A stretch of DNA of 64,000 nucleotides from Rhodovarius lipocyclicus (GTDB lineage: Bacteria; Pseudomonadota; Alphaproteobacteria; Acetobacterales; Acetobacteraceae), in contig NZ_JAAABL010000013.1 of the NCBI RefSeq assembly GCF_009900765.1, forward strand, positions 1 to 64,000, in the 5' to 3' direction. The notes beneath the pieces are model-generated. The model was given only the letters and a program-made list of their open reading frames with translations, had not been told where the DNA came from and did no database searches. This document shows, one piece after another, positions 39,436-48,403 of the stretch (within the stretch, counting starts at the first letter, position 1; each line of letters opens with the position of its first letter). The position numbers and the translations under genes are program-made.

Positions 39436-40974
39436 ATGCTGCGCCATTTCGCCACTGTCGGCGGCTGGACCATGGCGAGCCGCTTGCTCGGCTTCGCGCG
39501 GGACATGCTGATCGCCGCCCGGCTGGGTGCCGGCCCGATGGCCGACGCCTTTTTCGTCGCCCTGAAACTGCCCAACCTGTTCCGCCGCCTGTTCGGGGAG
39601 GGCGCGTTCAACGCCGCCTTCGTGCCCGCCTTCGCCGCGCTGTACACGCGCCAGGGCCCGGCCATGGCCCGCCAGCTGGCCGAGCGCCTGGCCGCGCTGA
39701 TGGCGCTGTGGCTGGGCGGGCTGACGGCGCTGGGGCTGGTGTTCATGCCCCAGGTGCTGGCGGTGCTGGCCCCCGGCTTCGCCGCGCGCGGCGAGGCGCA
39801 GATGCAGTTGGCCACGGAGCTGACGCGCATCGTCTTCCCGTATCTGCCCTTCATCTGCCTGACGGCGCTGGTCTCCGGCGTGTTGAACAGCATGTCGCGC
39901 TTCACGGCGGCGGCGGCGGCGCCGATCTTCTTCAACCTGCTGTCGATGGCGGCGCTGCTGGGGCTGTCGCGCTACACGGCCACGCCCGCCCATGCGCTGG
40001 CCTGGGGCGTGACCATTTCGGGCGTGGCGCAGCTGGTCCTGGTGTGGTGGGCGGCGGCGCGGGCGGGGATGGTGCTGCGCCCGGCCTGGCCGCGCCTGTC
40101 GCCGGCCGAGATGCAGGTGCTGCGCCGCATGGGCCCCGGCCTGATCGGCGCGGGCGTCACGCAGTTGAACCTGGCCGTCGATGTCATCATCGCCTCGCTG
40201 CTGCCGGCCGGGTCGGTGTCCTTCCTCTATTACGCGGACCGCGTGGCGCAGCTGCCGCTGGGCGTCATCGGCGCCGCGATCGGCACCGCGCTGCTGCCCA
40301 CCCTGGCGGCGCAGCTGGCGGGCGGCAAAAGCCTGTCGGCGCATCTGTCGATGAACCGCGGCGTGGAGATCACCCTGGCGCTGTGCGTGCCCGCCGCCGC
40401 GGCGCTGATGGTGCTGGCGCAGCCTATCATGGCGGTGCTGTTCCAGCGCGGCGCCTATACCGCCGCCGATGTCGCGGCCAGCGCGCCGGTGCTGGTGGCC
40501 TATTCGGCCGGGCTGCCGGCCTTCGTGCTGGTGAAGGCGCTGGCGCCCGGCTTCTTCGCGCGCGGGGATACGCGCACGCCGGTGGTGATCGGGCTGGGCA
40601 CGGTGGCGCTGAACCTGGGGCTGAACCTGGCCTTCCTGTACGGCACGGCGCTGGGGCCGGTGGGCATCGCGGCGGCCACCGGCATCGCGGCCTGGGTGAA
40701 TGCCGGGCTGCTGGGCGTGCTGCTGCTGCGCCGGCGGATGTGGGTGCCCGACCGCCGCCTGCGCCGCGACATGCCGCGCCTGCTGGGCGCCGCCGCCGCC
40801 ATGGCGGCCGTGCTGTGGGGGCTGGCACGGGTGTTGCCCATGGGGCCTGGGGCGCTGGGCAGCGCGGCCTTCGCGCTGGTCTGCGTGCTGGGGGCGGGGT
40901 GCTACTTCGCACTGGCGCATGTCAGCGGGGCGCTGGACCTGCGGGAAGTGAAGCGGATGCTGCGGCGGCGATAG
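39436..40974 (+). CDS. murJ: Lipid II flippase MurJ
   Basis: 512 residues with about 14 membrane helices of the MATE-like MviN family. It opens LRHFATVGGWTMASRLLGFA and has the conserved ADAFFVALKLPNLFRRLFGE (charged groove residues) and AFNAAFVPAF. The PGFFARGDTRTPV motif is in the second half. It moves lipid II across the inner membrane for peptidoglycan synthesis; uppP in this window recycles the carrier afterwards. Start ATG 39436 follows glnD by 52 bp; likely in one transcript with glnD and possibly trpS. Confidence 0.97.
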   Translation: MLRHFATVGGWTMASRLLGFARDMLIAARLGAGPMADAFFVALKLPNLFRRLFGEGAFNAAFVPAFAALYTRQGPAMARQLAERLAALMALWLGGLTALGLVFMPQVLAVLAPGFAARGEAQMQLATELTRIVFPYLPFICLTALVSGVLNSMSRFTAAAAAPIFFNLLSMAALLGLSRYTATPAHALAWGVTISGVAQLVLVWWAAARAGMVLRPAWPRLSPAEMQVLRRMGPGLIGAGVTQLNLAVDVIIASLLPAGSVSFLYYADRVAQLPLGVIGAAIGTALLPTLAAQLAGGKSLSAHLSMNRGVEITLALCVPAAAALMVLAQPIMAVLFQRGAYTAADVAASAPVLVAYSAGLPAFVLVKALAPGFFARGDTRTPVVIGLGTVALNLGLNLAFLYGTALGPVGIAAATGIAAWVNAGLLGVLLLRRRMWVPDRRLRRDMPRLLGAAAAMAAVLWGLARVLPMGPGALGSAAFALVCVLGAGCYFALAHVSGALDLREVKRMLRRR

Positions 40975-41000
40975 GGGAAAGGCTCCCGGCGGGGGAGTTT

Positions 41001-41019
41001 GAGGGGGCGGCGCCCCCTC
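41001..41019. terminator. G/C-rich hairpin between murJ and trpS
   Basis: GAGGGGGC (41001-41008), loop GGC, GCCCCCTC (41012-41019), 27 bp after the murJ stop, preceded by GGCGGGGGAGTTT. A similar block precedes the 58356-58380 hairpin. No T-run. Confidence 0.45.
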
Positions 41020-41085
41020 GGCACCTTGACCCCCACGCCCCATCGCGCGAAGCAAAGCGCTTCTATCCACCACGGAAGCACCCCC

Positions 41086-42087
41086 ATGCAGCGCGTCTTT
41101 TCGGGCATTCAGCCCTCTGGCATCCCCACTCTCGGCAATTACCTGGGTGCCATCCGCAACTGGGTGCCGATGCAGGACCAGAATGAGTGCCTGTTCTGCG
41201 TGGTGGATCTGCACGCGATCACCCAGAAGCAGGACCCGAAGGAGCTGCTCTCCAACACCCGTGAGATGGCCGCCACGCTGCTGGCCTGCGGGTTGGACCT
41301 GAACAAGTGCACCCTGTTCGTGCAGTCCCATGTGCCGGCGCATGCGCAGCTGGGCTGGGTGTTCAACTGCGTCGCCCGCATGGGCTGGCTGAACCGCATG
41401 ACGCAGTTCAAGGACAAGGCCGGCAAGAACCGCGAGGAGGTCAGCACCGGCCTGTTCGTGTATCCGAACCTGATGGCGGCCGACATCCTGGTCTATCACG
41501 CCACCGTCGTGCCGGTGGGCGACGACCAGAAGCAGCACCTGGAACTGGCGAACGACATCGCGCAGAAGTTCAACCACGATTACGGCGTGGACTTCTTCCC
41601 CAACATCCAGCCGATGATCCAGGGCGTGGCCGCGCGGGTGATGTCCCTGCGCGACGGCACGAAGAAGATGAGCAAGTCCGATCCCTCGGACCAGTCGCGC
41701 ATCAACCTGACGGACGACGCGGACCTGATCGCGGACAAGATCAAGCGCGCCAAGACCGACCCCGACGTGCTGCCCGACAATGTGGCCGCGCTGGACGGAA
41801 GGCCGGAGGCGCGGAACCTGGTCGGCATCCTGGCCGCCGTGGCCGGCACCACCGCCCAGGCGGTGCTGGATGAGCACGCGGGCAAGGGTTTCGGCGCCTT
41901 CAAGCCGGTGCTGACGGAGGCACTGGTGGCGCATCTCGGCCCCATCCGCGCCGAGATGCAGCGCCTGCTGACCGACCCCGGCGCGCTGGATGCCGAACTG
42001 CGCCGCGGCGCGGAGAAGGCCGAGGCGATCGCCGAGCCCATCCTGAAGCGGGCCTACGAGATCGTGGGCTTCCTGCCCCGGCGGTAA
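41086..42087 (+). CDS. trpS: Tryptophanyl-tRNA synthetase
   Basis: 333 residues from ATG 41086. The class I signatures are clear: the TrpRS HIGH variant [13 protein letters not shown] (10-22) and [10 protein letters not shown] (about 192-201). [17 protein letters not shown] and the VDLHAIT segment are family-typical. It charges tRNA-Trp in the cytoplasm. Murein flippase upstream and a glycosyltransferase converging downstream; no leader or T-box is visible in the 111-bp gap. Confidence 0.97.
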   Translation: MQRVFSGIQPSGIPTLGNYLGAIRNWVPMQDQNECLFCVVDLHAITQKQDPKELLSNTREMAATLLACGLDLNKCTLFVQSHVPAHAQLGWVFNCVARMGWLNRMTQFKDKAGKNREEVSTGLFVYPNLMAADILVYHATVVPVGDDQKQHLELANDIAQKFNHDYGVDFFPNIQPMIQGVAARVMSLRDGTKKMSKSDPSDQSRINLTDDADLIADKIKRAKTDPDVLPDNVAALDGRPEARNLVGILAAVAGTTAQAVLDEHAGKGFGAFKPVLTEALVAHLGPIRAEMQRLLTDPGALDAELRRGAEKAEAIAEPILKRAYEIVGFLPRR

Positions 42088-42117
42088 GGGCTGAACCCAG
42101 GGGGCGGCGCCACCTGG

Positions 42118-44082
42118 CTAGCCGCCTGTCGGGGGCGGCGCGACCAGCTCCACCCGCCGCAGGGTCATCGGCCCTTCCAGCACCACCTGCTGCGGGCCGG
42201 CCGGCACCGGGAATTCTTGCGCGCCGTCCTGGCTTTCCACCCGCAGCACGCCCGCCACCGCCGCGTCGAACCGCAACGGCGCCCGCGCGCCCAGCATGCG
42301 CGCGCCGTGGCTGCCGGGGCGTTCCCAGCCCTCCAGGAGCATGGCGCGCAGGGGGTGCTCGAACGGGTCCGGCCCTGGAATGGGCCAGGGCGTGACGGGC
42401 ACGCCCGCCGGCAGCAACGGGTATTCGGGGATGGGATGCGGGGAGGGCGCCATGCCCTCGGCGGCGGCGGCCATGCTGGCGGCCACCTCCGGCCAGTCGC
42501 GCGGGCGGAAGCCCTGGGCGATGCGGGCCTCGGCCTCGGCCAGGGCCGTGGGGTCGGTCAGCAGGCGGCTGAACAGGGGCAGGGCGGCGGCCACGTCCTC
42601 CGGGTCCAGATACAGGGCGAACCCGCCCCCGGCCTCCGGCAGGGAGCCGCGGTCGGAAGCGACGCACAGCTTGCCGCGCGCCAGGCTCTCGCCCACCGGC
42701 AGGCCCCAGCCCTCCAGCAGGCTGGGGAAGACGGTGAACAGGCAGGCGTCGTACAGGGTCTCGATCTCGGCGTCCGACAGGCCGGAGATGACGCGCACCC
42801 GCCCGCCGGCCGCGCGGGTTTCGGCCATGGCGGCGTCGAAGGCCTGGCGCTGCCAGCCGGGCTTGCCGGCCAGGATCAGGGGCGGGGGGTCCAGCCCCTC
42901 GCGGCGCAGGGCGTCCCACACGCGCACCAGGAAGGCGTGGTTCTTCCGTGCCTCGATGGTGCCGACCGACAGCACGAAGCGCTTGCCGCGCAGGGCGCGG
43001 ATGGGGCGGGTCCAGCGCGGCTCGGCCCCGCCCGCGCGGATGCCATGGGCCAGCGGCGTGGCCACCACCGGCAAAGCGGGGCGGGCATGGGCGCGCAGAT
43101 TGTCCCGCACGCTGGCCGCCGTGTGCTCGCTGTTGGCCAGGAAGCCGTCGGCGAACCAGGACAGCTCGGCCCAGGCCAGGGTGAATTCCCGCACCAGGGC
43201 GGGCACGCAGACCTCGGGCATGGTCAGCGGGATCAGGTCATGCACCAGCACCACCAGGCGCATGCCGCCGCGCCGCAGCGCGGCCCACAGCGGCGGGTTG
43301 CCGCCCGCCAGCCAGAAGGCGCCGCTGCACAGCAGCACGGCGCCGGGCACGGGCGGCGCCGGGGCGGCGGTGGTGATGGCACGCTCCAGCGCCGCGCGCA
43401 TGGCCGGGGTGGCGCCCTGGCCGTGCTCGGCCAGGCGCAGCACCTGCGCCATCGCATCGCGCGGGATGGCCCACAGGCCGGCGCTCCAGGGGCGCGTCAT
43501 CACGCAGGCCAGCCGCGCGGGGCGGCCCAGCGCATGGGCCGCCAGCGCCGCCTGCACCCGCTGGATGCCCGAGACCGCCTGGTTGTCCATCAGATAGGTC
43601 AGCAGGTCCGAGACATCGACCCAGCAGGTGGCAGTGCCGGTGCCGGCGGCGGGGTCCGGGTTCAGGCCGGGTTGCAGCAGGGCCACGGCCTCCCGCCGGG
43701 CTTCCTCGCCCATCGGCGTGGCGGGGCGGGTCAGGGCGACGGCGGCGCGGAAGGCGTCCAGCGCCTCCGCCGCGCGGCCTTCCAGCTTCAGGAAATGCGC
43801 CAGCTGCAGCGCGATGAAGGGGTCGTGCGGGTCCAGCGCCACGGCGCGGGCATAGGCGTCGCCGGCCCCCGGGCGGTCGCCGGTTTCCTTCAGCATATGG
43901 CCCAGCATGACCCAGCCCATGGCATGGTCCGGGCGCAGCGCCAGGTAATGCCGGTACAGGCCGAGCGCCGTGGGGTAGTCGCCCGCGCGGCGCGCGGCGT
44001 CGGCGCGGGCACGCAGGCGGAAGCTGCGCGGGCGCCAGGGCTTGCGCGCCAGCACCAGGCGCAGCGGCCTGGGCAGGATCAA
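42118..44082 (-). CDS. Glycosyltransferase family 4 with N-terminal TPR region
   Basis: 654 residues from a TTG at 44082 that overlaps the preceding stop (TTGA); GTG 44055 is the alternative. Residues about 25-110 form tetratricopeptide-like helices (AGDYPTALGLYRHYLALRPD, then GDAYARAVALDPHDPFIAL). A GT4 module follows from about 150, with QAVSGIQRVQAALAAHAL, FVLSVGTIEARKNHAFLVRV (about 370) and the E-x7-E donor motif in SLLEGWGLPVGESLARG (about 459). GT4 enzymes transfer sugars from nucleotide donors with retention. The C-terminal 100 residues are Pro-rich and unassigned. Likely makes a surface glycan; coupled to a histidine phosphatase gene. Confidence 0.85.
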   Translation of the reverse strand: MILPRPLRLVLARKPWRPRSFRLRARADAARRAGDYPTALGLYRHYLALRPDHAMGWVMLGHMLKETGDRPGAGDAYARAVALDPHDPFIALQLAHFLKLEGRAAEALDAFRAAVALTRPATPMGEEARREAVALLQPGLNPDPAAGTGTATCWVDVSDLLTYLMDNQAVSGIQRVQAALAAHALGRPARLACVMTRPWSAGLWAIPRDAMAQVLRLAEHGQGATPAMRAALERAITTAAPAPPVPGAVLLCSGAFWLAGGNPPLWAALRRGGMRLVVLVHDLIPLTMPEVCVPALVREFTLAWAELSWFADGFLANSEHTAASVRDNLRAHARPALPVVATPLAHGIRAGGAEPRWTRPIRALRGKRFVLSVGTIEARKNHAFLVRVWDALRREGLDPPPLILAGKPGWQRQAFDAAMAETRAAGGRVRVISGLSDAEIETLYDACLFTVFPSLLEGWGLPVGESLARGKLCVASDRGSLPEAGGGFALYLDPEDVAAALPLFSRLLTDPTALAEAEARIAQGFRPRDWPEVAASMAAAAEGMAPSPHPIPEYPLLPAGVPVTPWPIPGPDPFEHPLRAMLLEGWERPGSHGARMLGARAPLRFDAAVAGVLRVESQDGAQEFPVPAGPQQVVLEGPMTLRRVELVAPPPTGG

Positions 44083-44657
44083 ACGGTTTCGGCCGCCAGG
44101 GGCAGGGCCGTCAGGGTCCAGGCGGCGGCACCCGGGGCGGGGGGCTCGGCGAACAGGGGCAGGGCGTTGGGGGTGCGGATATTGGCCTCCAGCCCCGCCT
44201 CGGCGCGGAAGGCACGCCACAGCGCCCCATGGGCCACCACCAGCACCGGGCCCGGCAGGGCGGTGGCGCGGTTGATGGCGGCCACCGTGCGGTCGCGCAG
44301 CGCGGCGAAGCTCTCGCCGCCCGGAGGGGTCATCAGCCCGTCCGTCCAATCCTGGTACCAGTCGCCCATGGGCAGGCCTTCCTGCTCGCCGAAGGAGACC
44401 TCCTGCAGATCCTCATCGGTGCGGACCGGCAGGTTGAACTGGGCCGCCACCGTCCGCGCCGTGACCAGCGCGCGCGACAGCGGAGAGGCCACGATGGTCG
44501 CGATCGGCACCGGGGCCAGGGTGCGGGCGGCGCGCTCGGCCTGGGCCCGGCCCACCGCGTTCAGCGGAATGTCGGTGCGCCCCTGGGAGCGTCCCTCGGC
44601 GTTCCAGTCCGTCTCACCATGGCGCAGAAACCAGAAGGGGATAGGGTTGAGGCGCAT
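44079..44657 (-). CDS. Histidine phosphatase family protein
   Basis: 192 residues from ATG 44657. Catalytic RHG motif in FLRHGETDWNAEGRSQGR (10-27, phospho-accepting His13), SPLSRALVTARTVA, and the second His in LVVAHGALWRAF (about 140-150): the cofactor-independent phosphoglycerate mutase-like branch. Substrates in this group are diverse (phosphoglycerate, cobalamin or sugar phosphates), so no specific reaction is assigned. Its stop overlaps the TTG start of the glycosyltransferase, suggesting a joint role with it, or only shared transcription. Confidence 0.92.
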   Translation of the reverse strand: MRLNPIPFWFLRHGETDWNAEGRSQGRTDIPLNAVGRAQAERAARTLAPVPIATIVASPLSRALVTARTVAAQFNLPVRTDEDLQEVSFGEQEGLPMGDWYQDWTDGLMTPPGGESFAALRDRTVAAINRATALPGPVLVVAHGALWRAFRAEAGLEANIRTPNALPLFAEPPAPGAAAWTLTALPLAAETV

Positions 44658-44723
44658 GCGGGCTCCCAGGCATTGGCTGCCCCCTGGTGTAGAGCAAGTT
44701 TCGCCGGACGAAAGAGGCCAATC

Positions 44724-45293
44724 ATGGCGCGCGGAATCACATGGGGCAGGGTGCTGCCCTGGATGTTCACGATCCTGGCCGCGACGGCCGCGGCGCAGCT
44801 GGCGATGGGCCGCGTGCCCATCTGCACCTGCGGCGTGGTCGAGCTGTGGCACGGCGAGGTGAACAGCCCCGGCAATTCCCAGCACCTGACGGACTGGTAC
44901 ACGCCGTCGCACATCGTGCACGGCATCCTGTTCTATGGCGCGCTGCATTTGCTGATGCCCCGCTCCGGGCTGCCGGTGCGCGCCCTGCTGGCCACGCTGG
45001 TGGAGGCGGCGTGGGAGGTGATCGAGAACACCCCCCTGGTCATCAACCGCTACCGCGAGGCGACGATGGCGCTGGGCTATACCGGCGACAGCGTGGTGAA
45101 TTCGCTGGCCGACATCCTGGCGATGCTGCTGGGCTTCGCGCTGGCGCGGGGGCTGCCGGCCTGGCTGTCGGCCGCCGTGGTGCTGGGGCTGGAAGGGCTG
45201 GCCCTGTGGGCCATCCGCGACAACCTGACGCTGAACGTGCTGATGCTGGTCTGGCCGCTGGACGCGGTCAGGGAATGGCAGGCGGGGGGCTGA
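44724..45293 (+). CDS. DUF2585 (UPF0314) family membrane protein
   Basis: 189 residues from ATG 44724. Predicted membrane helices at about 10-28, 65-85, 130-150 and 155-185. The DUF2585 core is visible: CTCGVVELWHGEVNSPGNSQ, HLTDWYTPSHIVHGILFYG, EAAWEVIENTPLVINRYRE and YTGDSVVNSLADILAMLLGF. The family is confined mainly to alphaproteobacteria and has no known function; conserved His, Glu and Asp in membrane-embedded positions would fit an enzyme or metal-binding protein. It is divergent from the histidine phosphatase gene. Confidence 0.92.
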   Translation: MARGITWGRVLPWMFTILAATAAAQLAMGRVPICTCGVVELWHGEVNSPGNSQHLTDWYTPSHIVHGILFYGALHLLMPRSGLPVRALLATLVEAAWEVIENTPLVINRYREATMALGYTGDSVVNSLADILAMLLGFALARGLPAWLSAAVVLGLEGLALWAIRDNLTLNVLMLVWPLDAVREWQAGG

Positions 45294-45296
45294 CGC

Positions 45297-45596
45297 CTAC
45301 CGCTTGCGCACGAACTCCGTCCGCAGCACCAGCCCCTTGATGGTGTCGTGCTTGCAGTCGATTTCCTCGGGGTTGTCCGTCAGGCGGATGGAGCGGATCA
45401 CCGTGCCCTGCTTCAGGGTCTGGTTGGCGCCCTTCACCTTCAAATCCTTGATGAGGGTGACGGCATCGCCATCGGCCAGCACATTGCCCGAGGCATCGCG
45501 CACCTCCGCCGCCTGGGCCGCCGCCGCCGCGACCTCGGAGGCAGGGCGCCATTCGCCGCTGGCCTCGTCGAACACGTAGTCGTCTTCGTCAGCCAT
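45297..45596 (-). CDS. PhnA/YjdM-like protein lacking the zinc ribbon
   Basis: 99 residues from ATG 45596. The C-terminal domain is classic PhnA/YjdM: GNVLADGDAVTLIKDLKVKG, LKQGTVIRSIRLTDNPEEID and CKHDTIKGLVLRTEFVRK. In most members an N-terminal zinc ribbon with four Cys precedes it. Here the first 30 residues (MADEDDYVFDEASGEWRPAS) hold no Cys and keep only the EW that normally follows the ribbon. The family was once linked to phosphonate use but its role is unsettled. Stands between convergent DUF2585 and an upstream glycosyltransferase. Confidence 0.85.
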   Translation of the reverse strand: MADEDDYVFDEASGEWRPASEVAAAAAQAAEVRDASGNVLADGDAVTLIKDLKVKGANQTLKQGTVIRSIRLTDNPEEIDCKHDTIKGLVLRTEFVRKR

Positions 45597-45659
45597 TTGT
45601 AACTCCCTCGGAATGAATGCGGGGCTTGTCCCAGCTGGGCGGGCTTCCCGCAAGGGGCG

Positions 45660-46526
45660 TCACCCCGCGTTGCGCCAGTTCAGCGCGGAGTTCTTGTAGT
45701 CCAGCGCCTCGAACAGCCGGATCTCGGGCCATTCCACGCGGATGTCGATCGCGGGCGCCTTGCCCTGTTCCTGCATCTCCAGCGCGTGGCCGATCACGGC
45801 GCGGGACAGGCTGGTGGGCCCCACATCCTCATGCGGGTCCACCGGCCGGCCGGCGGCCACGGATTCCAGCACGTTCATCACCGCCATCTCCAGCGCCAGC
45901 TTCAGCACCGGGTGGCCCCGCTGCCCGAACAGCGGCGTGGTGTTGAAGTAGTAGCCGACGAAGGGTGCCTCCGGCCGGTCGCGCAGGGTCTCACGCACCG
46001 GCAGCATCTGCGGGCCCTCATGCGCCAGGGGCATCAGCGCCACCCCGGCGCCGAAGGCCAGGGCGGACAGGTCGGCGCCTTCGGCCAGGCGGTCGTCGGC
46101 GTCCACATACAGCCCGCCGCCATGATACAGCGCGGCCAGCCGCAACAGGTCCGATTGAGAGGCCGGGTGCCGGCAGGCATCATAGGCGCGCAGCAGCTCG
46201 GGCGGGAATTCCGCGCCCAGGAAGGCCCGGGCCGTATCCTGCGTGAAGCGCTGCACCGGCAGGCCGCTGGCGCGCCAGCTGTCCATGCAGGCCAGCACAT
46301 CGGCGGGCGGGGTGGGCTGGTCCCAGAACTGCACGATGCGCGCGGGGCGGTGGCGGCCCGGCAAGGGCTGGGCCAGCCGCCAGGCGATCAGCGCCCGGCT
46401 GACGCGGTGCACCGCCCCCAGCCCATAGCGCCGGTCCCCCACGGCGCGCTGCGCCCGCAGGGAGAGCAGGATCTGCTCTCGGGATTCAGCGGGGAGGTGA
46501 TCGGTCCAGGGCATGGTCTTCGGCAT
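45660..46526 (-). CDS. Glycosyltransferase with DXD sugar-binding region
   Basis: 288 residues of the Gly_transf_sug (capsule/OCH1-like) type. RIVQFWDQPTPPADVLACMD corresponds to the usual iPKiIHQiWfG start, ASQSDLLRLAALYHGGGLYV is the strongest signature, and the metal-binding DXD is in YVDADD (140-145). Members transfer hexoses to glycans or lipids using nucleotide sugars. No membrane segment, so cytoplasmic. Together with the GT4 gene at 42 kb it suggests surface glycan assembly scattered through this region. Acceptor unknown. Confidence 0.85.
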   Translation of the reverse strand: MPKTMPWTDHLPAESREQILLSLRAQRAVGDRRYGLGAVHRVSRALIAWRLAQPLPGRHRPARIVQFWDQPTPPADVLACMDSWRASGLPVQRFTQDTARAFLGAEFPPELLRAYDACRHPASQSDLLRLAALYHGGGLYVDADDRLAEGADLSALAFGAGVALMPLAHEGPQMLPVRETLRDRPEAPFVGYYFNTTPLFGQRGHPVLKLALEMAVMNVLESVAAGRPVDPHEDVGPTSLSRAVIGHALEMQEQGKAPAIDIRVEWPEIRLFEALDYKNSALNWRNAG

Positions 46527-46578
46527 AGAACGGATGGCGGGGCGATGACATCATCAACCCCGCTGATCCGGGTGCGGT

Positions 46579-48321
46579 TTACTTGCGATACCGCTTCTGG
46601 CCGTCGCCGGCATAAGGCGCGCGGGGGGCGCGGGCCGGGTATCCGCCCTCGGGGCGCGGGGCGGCGCCTTCGGGGCGGGGGGTGCGCGGGCGGGCGTGGT
46701 CGGGGCGCGGGCCACGGGGGGGCAGGGCGTCCATCGGCTCCACCGCCACCTCGGCGTCCTTGCCCTCGGCGCGGCGCGCGGCCTCGGCGAAGCGCTGCGC
46801 CACATGGGCCGCCACCTCGAACTGGGTCTCGTTGCCCAGGATGCGGATGCGCCCGATCATGTCGCGCGTCACATGGCCGCGCCGGCACAGGAAGGGCAGC
46901 AGCCAGCGCGGGTCCGCGCCATCGGCCCGGCCCACATCGGCGTGGAACCACACGGCGTTCGGGTTGTCCTCACGCCGGGGGGCGCGCTCGGGCCGGGCGG
47001 CGGCCGCGGCGGGGGAGATGTCGGCCAGCTCCTCGGGCGCCGGCAGCGGCCCGCGCAGCAGCTTGATCAGGGCGGCGGCCAGGGCCTCCGGCGGGGCGTC
47101 CAGGAAGCCGGCCAGCGCCGCGTCCTCCTCCTCCGCCGGGGTTTCCAGCAGGGTCTTGGCCTCGATCACCAGGCGCTCATTGTCGCGGCCGCGCACGGCC
47201 TCGGCATCGGGCGCGTTGCCCCATTCGGCGCGCACGCGCGCGGCGGAGAGCAGGCGCTCCGCGATGCGGCGGCGCGGCAGCGGCACCAGCAGCATCGAGG
47301 TGCCCTTGCGCCCCGCGCGGCCGGTGCGGCCGGAACGGTGCTGCAGGGTCTCCGGGTCACGCGGCAGGTCGGCGTGGATGACCAGCGCCAGCTCCGGCAG
47401 GTCGATGCCGCGGGCGGCCACGTCGGTGGCCACGCACACCTTGGCGCGGCCGTCGCGCAGCATCTGCAGGGCGCGGTTGCGCTCGGACTGGCTCATCTCG
47501 CCCGAGAGCGCCACGGCCGGGAAGCCGCGCTCGGCCAGGCTGGCCGACAGGCGGGCCACCTCGGCGCGGGTGGCGCAGAACACCATGGCCAGCGGCGGGG
47601 CCTCGAAGCGCAGCACGTTCACCACCGCGCGCTCGATATCCTGCGGGGCGACAAGCGCGGCGCGATAGGTGATGTCGCCGTGCTGCTCATCGGCGGTGTT
47701 CACCTCCAGCCGCAGCGCGTTGCGCTGATAGCGGGTGGCGAGCTGCGCGATGGCCTTGGGCACGGTGGCGCTGAACATCAGGGTGCGGCGGGTTTCGGGC
47801 GCCGCGTCCAGGATCGCCTCCAGCTCCTCACGGAAGCCGAGGTCCAGCATCTCGTCCGCCTCGTCCATCACCACGGCGCGCAGGCCCTCGGTGCGGATGT
47901 TGCCGCGGTCGATATGGTCGCGCACGCGGCCAGGGGTGCCGACGATGATGTGCGCGCCCTGCTGGAAGGCGCGGCGTTCCGCCACCGGGTCCATGCCGCC
48001 GACGGCGCCGGCGATGCGGCCGCCGGTTTCGGCGTACAGCCAGGCGAGCTCGGTGCGCACCTGCTGCGCCAGTTCGCGCGTGGGCGCGATCACCAGGGCC
48101 AGCGGCGCGGCGGCGGGGGGCAGGCGTTCGGCATCGCCCAGCAGGTTGCCGGCGATGGCCAGCCCGAAGGCGACCGTCTTGCCGGAGCCGGTGCGGGCGG
48201 AGACCAGCAGGTCACGGTCACCCGGCGCTTCCAGAACAGCGGTCTGGACGGGGGTGGGGCGCGCGTAACCGCGCGCAGTCAGCGCCGCGGCAAGCGGTGC
48301 GGGCAATTGAGAGAAAGGCAT
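46579..48321 (-). CDS. DEAD-box RNA helicase with DbpA-type RNA-binding domain
   Basis: 580 residues. Helicase motifs in order: Q motif (ARPTPVQ, 20-26), I ARTGSGKT (42-49), Ia PTRELAQQV, Ib GTPGR, II DEAD (153-156), III SAT (184-186), then V ATDVAARGIDLP and VI HRSGRTGRAG in the second RecA domain. A DbpA-type RNA-binding domain lies near 455-530 (WFHADVGRADGADPRWLLPF, then RIRILGNETQFEVA), followed by an Arg/Pro/Gly-rich tail ending GQKRYRK. This is the layout of DeaD/CsdA-like helicases that remodel rRNA or mRNA, often at low temperature. Confidence 0.94.
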   Translation of the reverse strand: MPFSQLPAPLAAALTARGYARPTPVQTAVLEAPGDRDLLVSARTGSGKTVAFGLAIAGNLLGDAERLPPAAAPLALVIAPTRELAQQVRTELAWLYAETGGRIAGAVGGMDPVAERRAFQQGAHIIVGTPGRVRDHIDRGNIRTEGLRAVVMDEADEMLDLGFREELEAILDAAPETRRTLMFSATVPKAIAQLATRYQRNALRLEVNTADEQHGDITYRAALVAPQDIERAVVNVLRFEAPPLAMVFCATRAEVARLSASLAERGFPAVALSGEMSQSERNRALQMLRDGRAKVCVATDVAARGIDLPELALVIHADLPRDPETLQHRSGRTGRAGRKGTSMLLVPLPRRRIAERLLSAARVRAEWGNAPDAEAVRGRDNERLVIEAKTLLETPAEEEDAALAGFLDAPPEALAAALIKLLRGPLPAPEELADISPAAAAARPERAPRREDNPNAVWFHADVGRADGADPRWLLPFLCRRGHVTRDMIGRIRILGNETQFEVAAHVAQRFAEAARRAEGKDAEVAVEPMDALPPRGPRPDHARPRTPRPEGAAPRPEGGYPARAPRAPYAGDGQKRYRK

Positions 48322-48403
48322 GGCGCGGGTGAGTGGGGGTTAAGTCACTCTGGGTCAAACGCAAAACCCGCGCGGCAGGGCCGCGTCGGCGTAGGGTCGG
48401 TGA

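Noticed and set aside
36492-39935. Very long minus-strand open frame opposite glnD and murJ
   Set aside because: It mirrors plus-strand GC-rich codons (stop codons are rare in the antisense frame at about 70% GC) and has no domain. Only its last ~98 codons (36195-36491) form a real gene.
45297-45596. Part of a phosphonate-degradation operon together with phnN
   Set aside because: The two genes are 21 kb apart, the PhnA/YjdM family is not established as phosphonatase, and no C-P lyase genes are seen.
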